Source: Flavobacteriales bacterium UBA7878 (GTDB taxonomy: Bacteria > Bacteroidota > Bacteroidia > Flavobacteriales > Schleiferiaceae). Taken from it: a DNA stretch of 19,435 nucleotides. The stretch covers positions 1 to 19,435 of the forward strand of contig DLRW01000093.1 in NCBI GenBank assembly GCA_002501205.1, in the 5' to 3' direction. Below are positions 14,994-19,435 of this stretch, piece by piece; positions within the stretch are counted from its first letter, which is position 1; every line of letters starts with the position of its first letter. A program made the translations under genes and the position numbers. The notes under the pieces were generated by a model. It was not told the DNA's origin. It saw only the letters and a list, made by a program, of their open reading frames with translations, and ran no database searches.

Positions 14994-17390
14994 ATGAAAA
15001 AACTAGTATTCTTCCTATTTCTTCTTAGTAGTACTCTAAGCTATGGGCAAGCCTCTATCCGAGGCACCATACTGGATAGTCAAGGTGAAGGACTTCCCTT
15101 TGTGAATGTCATTTTATTCAACTCTACTGATTCCAGTGTCATTAAAGGTGAAATCTCTAATCTGGAGGGTCAGTTTACAATGCGTCCTCCTTCTTCTGGG
15201 AATTTTTATTTAAAGCTGCAGCTGATCGGCATGAAATCCAAATTTATCTACGATTTGAATTATCAAGGTGAAATTCTGGACCTGGGTAAAATCGTAATGC
15301 AGGAGGACAATAGTGTTTTGGAAGAAGTTCAAGTTGAAGCCGAAAAGCCAATGATTCAGGCCGAAGCCGGCAAGACCATTTTTAATATTGATGCCAATCT
15401 GAGCGCAGGAAGTGGATCGGCACAAGAATTACTGCGTGCTGCCCCCGGTTTATTCGTTGACCAAAACGACAATCTTATTCTGGAAGGCCGCAGCGGCGTG
15501 CAGGTTTTTGTGGATGGCCGCCCTCTAAACTTGCAAGGAGATGATTTAAATGCCTATCTAAAAAACTTGCAGAGCGATCAAATTGAGAAAGTAGAAATCA
15601 TCTCCCAACCCGGCTCTCAATACGATGCCGCAGGTAATGCCGGTATTATCAATATTGTTTTGAAGCGCGACAAAAGTTTAGGAACCACCGGCTCCTTCTC
15701 GCATCGCTATACCCAGGGCTATTACCCGCGTAATAATGGGAACCTCAACCTATACCATAACCGTAAGGCCGTACGCTTATTAGCTTCGGTGGGGTATGGG
15801 TTAAATCAGAGTCGAAACTTCATGGATTTGTATCGCAGCCAGAATAATATCGACTTCGATCAACGTTCCTTCGTACATAGCGATCGTAAAGCTTACAATA
15901 CCCGCTTAGGCGCTGATTGGCGGATTAACAAGGAACAAAGCCTTGGCTTTTCGGTAAAGGGTGATCTCAGCAATAGCGATAACCTTAGCAGTAGCCGCAC
16001 CCCCATAATTCCAGATAGCAGTAGCACTACCACTCAAGTACTTTTATCAAAAGGCAGCACTGAGGACGAAAGCTACAGCCTCTTTAGCAATGTGTATTAC
16101 CGCTGGAAAAATGATAAAAACCAATTGGGAATTGACCTCGATCAGGGGCGTTTCTCTGCACAAAGTGCCACGGATCAACCCAATCGCTATGTAAATGACA
16201 GCGAGGAACTTTTACTTTCTTCCCGCCATTACCAAATGGCCACCGACCGCGAATTTGATCTTTACAGTGCTAAAGCAGATTACAGCCGTAGCCTGGGGGC
16301 CTGGAACCTCAATAGCGGATTCAAATGGTCAGAAGTAAGAACCGCCAATGATTTCAACTTTTACCTTTTGGATAGCCTTCGTGTCCAAGATCCCAATCGC
16401 AGCAATCTCTTCGATTACCGCGAAGCTATTTCAGCGGGCTATATCGAGACTTCTCGCGACTGGCAAAACTGGGGCTTGCAAGCAGGTTTGCGTTATGAGC
16501 ACACCACTTCCAAGGGTCAGCTTTATACCTTAGACGCATCCGGCGACAGCCTGGTGCAAAGAGATTATGGTAACTGGTTCCCCAGCCTTTCTTTGAGTTA
16601 TAAAAAGAATCCCATGAGCCAATGGACCGTGAGCTACAGCCGCCGTATTCAAAGGCCCAATTACCAAAACCTGAACCCTTTCCTCTACCAAAGAGATGAG
16701 CTCACTTTTTATCAAGGTAATCCCTTCTTAATTCCACAGATCAGTGATAATATCCGCATCGGACATTTATACCGCTACTCCACCAGTACTTCTGTATCCT
16801 ACTCCTATACCCAAAATTTCTTTGCCCAGATTACCGATACGGTTGGTGAGAAACGCAGTTCATTAACCACTCGAAATGTGGCAGATACACGAAGCTTAAG
16901 CCTAAGCTTTGGCAGCCCCTTTAAACATGCCAAATGGTGGAACAGCTACCTAAGTGTAAATACCTTCCAAACCTGGTATATCCCCCGCGACATTAGCTTT
17001 CAAGCGGTGGATTTACTCACGGTATCCCTCTATGGACAAACCAATTTTAATTTGGGAGATAATTGGCAATGGCAGATTTCCGGTTGGTGGAGCTCACCCA
17101 GCTTATGGGGCGGAACCTATCGTACTAAAAGCCTGGGTGCTGTAAATACTTCCATTAGTAAAAGCTTTATGAATGACAAGCTTAAAGTCTTTGTCAATTT
17201 CAATGATATCTTCTTTAGCTCTCCCTGGTATGGCCGCATGTCTTATGGTGGTTTATCCATTAGCGGAACTGGCGGGCAGGATAGTCGTCAAATTGAAGTG
17301 GGCATTAGCTATCGCTTTGGTAATGAGCAAGTGAAAAAGCTCAAGCTCGATGAAGGTGGATTGGAAGATGAAAGTAAGCGAGTAAACTGA
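14994..17390 (+). CDS. outer-membrane beta-barrel protein with CarboxypepD-reg-like N-terminus, TonB-receptor-like
   Basis: A 798-residue protein. The signal peptide is MKKLVFFLFLLSSTLSYGQ. A carboxypeptidase-D regulatory-like domain (about 20-105) opens with IRGTILDSQGEGLPFVNVIL. A plug-like domain (about 125-225) contains LLRAAPGLFVD, VFVDGRPL, QIEKVEIIS and GNAGIINIVLKR. The rest is a long beta-barrel with alternating aromatic strands, ending in a short charged tail (GGLEDESKRVN). This is the OMP_b-brl_3-type architecture common in Bacteroidota and related to TonB-dependent receptors. I do not see a clear TonB box. No SusD-like lipoprotein or transporter lies beside it, so the substrate, if any, is unknown. 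It has its own promoter candidate and is followed by nth on the same strand after 131 bases. Confidence 0.87.
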   Translation: MKKLVFFLFLLSSTLSYGQASIRGTILDSQGEGLPFVNVILFNSTDSSVIKGEISNLEGQFTMRPPSSGNFYLKLQLIGMKSKFIYDLNYQGEILDLGKIVMQEDNSVLEEVQVEAEKPMIQAEAGKTIFNIDANLSAGSGSAQELLRAAPGLFVDQNDNLILEGRSGVQVFVDGRPLNLQGDDLNAYLKNLQSDQIEKVEIISQPGSQYDAAGNAGIINIVLKRDKSLGTTGSFSHRYTQGYYPRNNGNLNLYHNRKAVRLLASVGYGLNQSRNFMDLYRSQNNIDFDQRSFVHSDRKAYNTRLGADWRINKEQSLGFSVKGDLSNSDNLSSSRTPIIPDSSSTTTQVLLSKGSTEDESYSLFSNVYYRWKNDKNQLGIDLDQGRFSAQSATDQPNRYVNDSEELLLSSRHYQMATDREFDLYSAKADYSRSLGAWNLNSGFKWSEVRTANDFNFYLLDSLRVQDPNRSNLFDYREAISAGYIETSRDWQNWGLQAGLRYEHTTSKGQLYTLDASGDSLVQRDYGNWFPSLSLSYKKNPMSQWTVSYSRRIQRPNYQNLNPFLYQRDELTFYQGNPFLIPQISDNIRIGHLYRYSTSTSVSYSYTQNFFAQITDTVGEKRSSLTTRNVADTRSLSLSFGSPFKHAKWWNSYLSVNTFQTWYIPRDISFQAVDLLTVSLYGQTNFNLGDNWQWQISGWWSSPSLWGGTYRTKSLGAVNTSISKSFMNDKLKVFVNFNDIFFSSPWYGRMSYGGLSISGTGGQDSRQIEVGISYRFGNEQVKKLKLDEGGLEDESKRVN

Positions 17391-17472
17391 TCATTAAAGC
17401 CGGGGAAGCCAAAGGCTTTTATGAGGAGCAAGAAGACATCACTGAAGAGTGGTGCGAATGGTAAAAGCTTTC

Positions 17473-17507
17473 AGGTTTCGGTGGGATGCCTAATTTCGCC
17501 GAAACCT
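17473..17507 (+). repeat. 9-bp inverted repeat upstream of nth
   Basis: AGGTTTCGG (17473-17481) and CCGAAACCT (17499-17507) are perfect inverted copies separated by 17 bases. The spacer contains TAATTTCG (17491-17498), one base off the TAnnTTTG box, and the right arm is followed by TGTTTT. It could be an operator around an nth promoter, or a long-loop terminator of the receptor gene. The sequence alone does not decide. Confidence 0.4.
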
Positions 17508-17521
17508 TGTTTTCACAAGCT

Positions 17522-18193
17522 ATGACCAAAACTGAAAAAGTTGATTTTGTGATTCAATCTCTGGAGGAACTCTATCCGGAGACACCCATCCCCCTGGATC
17601 ACAAAGACCCCTATACCTTGCTTATAGCTGTGCTCCTATCGGCCCAGTGCACGGATGAAAGAGTAAATCAAATCACTCCCTTGCTTTTTGCTAAAGCCGA
17701 CAATCCCTGGGATATGGTGAAGATGAGTCAGGAGCAAATTCAGGATATCATTCGCCCCTGCGGCTTAAGCCCGATGAAGTCTAAAGGAATCTATGGCTTA
17801 TCTCATATTCTATTGGATAAATATGAAGGTCAGGTGCCCGCCGATTTCGAAGCCCTGGAAGCCTTGCCGGCGGTTGGACATAAAACAGCCTCCGTAGTGA
17901 TGAGTCAGGGGTTTGGCTATCCAGCCTTTCCGGTCGACACCCATATTCATCGCCTGATGTACCGTTGGAACTTGAGCAATGGCAAATCGGTTGAGCAAAC
18001 GGAAAAAGATGCCAAACGACTTTTCCCCAAGGATAAATGGAATAAGCTGCATTTGCAGATCATCTATTACGGACGTCAATACAGTCCGGCTCGAGGCTGG
18101 TCGCTGGACAAGGATTTTATTTCGCGCAAGATTGGACGCAAAAGCCTAATTCGTGAAAATTTCGGGGAGGAAGGATTGAAATTGATGGCTTGA
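17522..18193 (+). CDS. nth: endonuclease III-like DNA glycosylase without iron-sulfur cluster cysteines
   Basis: The 223-residue protein (from ATG 17522) aligns throughout with endonuclease III, the glycosylase/AP lyase that removes oxidised pyrimidines. The Lys and Asp of the catalytic pair are at 121 (LPAVGHKTASVV, helix-hairpin-helix) and 139 (FPVDTHIHR), one off the E. coli numbers 120 and 138. The helix LLIAVLLSAQCTD carries the wedge Gln. The C-terminal four-cysteine motif that holds the 4Fe-4S cluster is absent: the equivalent stretch after YYGRQYSPARGW has no cysteine. I recall this form as common in Flavobacteriia, so it is probably lineage-typical and active. An ATG at 17486 would add 12 residues not shared with the family and would fall inside the inverted repeat upstream, so I prefer 17522. 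Confidence 0.9.
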   Translation: MTKTEKVDFVIQSLEELYPETPIPLDHKDPYTLLIAVLLSAQCTDERVNQITPLLFAKADNPWDMVKMSQEQIQDIIRPCGLSPMKSKGIYGLSHILLDKYEGQVPADFEALEALPAVGHKTASVVMSQGFGYPAFPVDTHIHRLMYRWNLSNGKSVEQTEKDAKRLFPKDKWNKLHLQIIYYGRQYSPARGWSLDKDFISRKIGRKSLIRENFGEEGLKLMA

Positions 18194-18197
18194 GATT

Positions 18198-18240
18198 AAG
18201 GCCACACTATTGTAATAGCCTTATAATGGCATTATAAGCC
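18198..18240. terminator. possible bidirectional terminator between convergent nth and the antitoxin-like gene
   Basis: The 38-base gap between the two stop codons and the end of the small gene contain inverted repeats: AAGG...CCTT around CTAT-TGTA-ATAG (18198-18222), and the near-palindrome GCCTTATAATG-G-CATTATAAGCC (18218-18240, one mismatch), which runs over the TAA of the small gene. The stems are AT-rich and no long T tract follows, so termination is plausible but not strong. Confidence 0.3.
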
Positions 18241-18489
18241 ATACCTGGAGTTCAGCTCTGATTTAAGAGCACTCCAAGGTTTACCTGAGTTTGGATCTAA
18301 ATGGTGTTCCTCCAATCTTTGGTCAAGAATGCGCTTATGATCATCATTATCGGGGAACTGCGGACCTATTACTTTAGAAGAACTGTCGTTTCTAAGCTGC
18401 ACCAACTCCGATAGCCAAGCAATAACGGATTCATCATCCTGCTTTGAAATCCAATCAATGAGCTTAAGTTTTTCGGTTTGAAGGTCCAT
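18232..18489 (-). CDS. small antitoxin-like (addiction module) protein, no toxin adjacent
   Basis: An 85-residue acidic protein. The N-terminal MDLQTEKLKLIDWISKQDDE helix resembles the start of many Bacteroidota 'addiction module' antitoxin-like proteins. The C-terminal HKRILDQRLEEHHLDPNSGK followed by PWSALKSEL resembles the RLxEhxxxPxxGxxW-type end of small antitoxins that pair with RelE/ParE toxins. Such antitoxins are usually followed directly by the toxin gene. Here the next 38 bases lead into the convergent nth gene, and upstream is an outer-membrane protein, so it stands alone. The family call is from pattern memory and is moderately sure; the role could equally be unrelated. The ATG at 18489 follows a TAAATTTG box by 4 bases. 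Confidence 0.7.
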   Translation of the reverse strand: MDLQTEKLKLIDWISKQDDESVIAWLSELVQLRNDSSSKVIGPQFPDNDDHKRILDQRLEEHHLDPNSGKPWSALKSELNSRYGL

Positions 18490-18493
18490 TTAC

Positions 18494-18501
18494 CAAATTT
18501 A
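18494..18501 (-). promoter_or_regulatory. candidate -7 box of the antitoxin-like gene
   Basis: TAAATTTG on the minus strand matches TAnnTTTG, followed by GTAA and the ATG at 18489. A TTTG (18515-18518) lies 13 bases upstream of the box, closer than the usual -33 element. The predicted transcript would be leaderless. Confidence 0.5.
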
Positions 18502-18521
18502 GGATATTCTAAAGCAAAGTG

Positions 18522-18546
18522 AAAAAACCTTAATCGCTTTTAGCGA
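18522..18546 (-). terminator. weak terminator candidate after the outer-membrane beta-barrel gene
   Basis: On the minus strand, a 5-bp stem TCGCT/AGCGA with a 3-base loop (18534-18546) begins 1 base after the stop codon. After TTAAGG it is followed by six T residues (18527-18522). The short stem and offset T run make it weak, but its position between two same-strand genes fits. Confidence 0.35.
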
Positions 18547-18547
18547 C

Positions 18548-19435
18548 CTAAAAATCCGTACTCAGGGAAACGTAGAATATATTGGGAAGTACTATACCAT
18601 CCTCTATTCCCCAGGCCCAATCGGCACGAACATAGTAGCCAAACAGTCGACTGCGCAAGCCAAAGCCGGTGCCTACTACCACTGGTTCTTTTTGAGAATC
18701 CAATACGATTTGCCCACCACTACCTAATGGCACCGTGCGGGTATTAATGGCATTCTCGGGATCCCAGGGATTCGGACCATTCCAGGCGGTCCCCACATCT
18801 GCAAAACCAATTAGCATTAGGTTATTAAGGAAATCATTGCGAATGGGTCGATTCGCTAAATAGCTCACAATCGGCCAACGCAACTCGGAGTTGATCACCG
18901 TAAAGCTATTTCCATTCCGTACATTTTGAAAGAAGCCCCGCATATTAGTGACCAGGGTTTGGAACACATAATTATTATCGGTGGCAATTGGGGTAGATTG
19001 ATCCAAGCGGGGTGAAAACTCATTATCCACACCTCCCATAATATGAATCAATTTTTCCGGACCAAAGGAAGTTCCTGCCGCTAAGCGGTTAGCCCAAATC
19101 ATATTACGATGGATAATTAAATAATGACGAGCATCTATCCCAGCTGTATATAATCCGCTGTTTGATTTTGACAAATTGCGATAGTACTCTGCAAAAACCT
19201 TATAACGCAATCCCGCATAGAGATTTAAGCCAATCTTGCGAGAATTATCATAGATATAAGAGGAACGTGCAATGGCATAGTCGGTATAGCTAATCGGCTC
19301 ATCCAAATTATTGAAGTCACTGGCCAAGCGAATATTTTCATCCAAGCGATAACCTATAGACATATGTACCGCTGAAACCGGATTAAATGGATAAACCACC
19401 TTATAATTCACCTCATTATTGATAAGGCGACGGAA
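18548..19435 (-). CDS. C-terminal part of a BamA/TamA (D15)-like outer-membrane beta-barrel protein (cut by right edge)
   Basis: The frame is open to the right edge. A GTG at 19411 is internal, because the upstream codons continue as FRRLINNE. About 295 residues are visible. They show alternating amphipathic strands, GFADVGTAWNG near the penultimate strands, GTGFGLRSRLFGYYVRADWAWG, and a terminal Phe (SLSTDF), the outer-membrane C-terminal signature recognised by the BAM machinery. The FADVG and GxGxRxRLFGYYVRxDWA segments are typical of the C-terminal barrel of BamA/TamA/D15-like proteins. In Bacteroidota such barrels are often preceded by beta-propeller or POTRA regions, but that part is outside the window. 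Function is unassigned; a role as the BAM core itself is not shown. Confidence 0.75.
   Translation of the reverse strand, partial: FRRLINNEVNYKVVYPFNPVSAVHMSIGYRLDENIRLASDFNNLDEPISYTDYAIARSSYIYDNSRKIGLNLYAGLRYKVFAEYYRNLSKSNSGLYTAGIDARHYLIIHRNMIWANRLAAGTSFGPEKLIHIMGGVDNEFSPRLDQSTPIATDNNYVFQTLVTNMRGFFQNVRNGNSFTVINSELRWPIVSYLANRPIRNDFLNNLMLIGFADVGTAWNGPNPWDPENAINTRTVPLGSGGQIVLDSQKEPVVVGTGFGLRSRLFGYYVRADWAWGIEDGIVLPNIFYVSLSTDF

Noticed and set aside
17486..17521. Upstream ATG for nth
   Set aside because: The 12 extra residues do not resemble the family N-terminus, and this start falls within the inverted repeat; ATG 17522 gives the conventional Nth start.

Overview
The window looks like a chromosomal segment of a Bacteroidota bacterium, most likely Flavobacteriales or a close marine relative. 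The evidence is a type IX secretion (T9SS) cargo with a gliding-motility-type C-terminal sorting domain, an outer-membrane beta-barrel receptor with a carboxypeptidase-D-like N-terminal domain, DsbD with an internal CVNC thioredoxin domain, an endonuclease III of the iron-sulfur-less form I associate with this phylum, and several promoter boxes matching the Bacteroidota -7 consensus TAnnTTTG. Classical Shine-Dalgarno sequences are absent upstream of the starts I inspected. I see no mobile element, CRISPR array, rRNA or tRNA.

Layout. (1) Positions 1-361 hold the 3' end of an unrecognised plus-strand gene, overlapping tail to tail with arsC. (2) 354-5147, minus strand, reads prfB (release factor 2), then a large T9SS-secreted beta-propeller/PKD protein, then an ArsC-like reductase, tightly spaced. 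(3) 5148-5253 holds the prfB promoter candidate and a long hairpin terminator for the operon upstream. (4) 5254-13238, minus strand, is a four-gene operon: hybrid histidine kinase, pabB, tilS, dsbD. Kinase and pabB are coupled by an ATGA overlap. (5) 13239-13333 holds the kinase promoter candidate and the lpd terminator. (6) 13334-14731 is dihydrolipoyl dehydrogenase (lpd), minus strand. (7) 14732-14993 is a divergent intergenic region (262 bases, the longest in the window). (8) 14994-18193, plus strand, is an outer-membrane receptor-like protein and an endonuclease III. (9) 18232-19435, minus strand, is an orphan antitoxin-like small protein and the C-terminal part of a BamA/D15-like beta-barrel cut by the right edge.

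Functionally most of this is core metabolism and information processing: translation termination (prfB), tRNA-Ile lysidine modification (tilS), folate precursor synthesis (pabB), 2-oxo-acid dehydrogenase E3 (lpd), base-excision repair (nth) and periplasmic thiol reduction (dsbD). Envelope and signalling genes are interspersed. I found no convincing undescribed multi-gene system.

The observations most worth a second look are: three genes whose ATG lies exactly 4 bases after a TAnnTTTG box, suggesting leaderless transcripts; the Fe-S-less endonuclease III; the orphan antitoxin; a 9-bp inverted repeat in front of nth; a histidine cluster in the T9SS cargo; and a prfB without the programmed frameshift.
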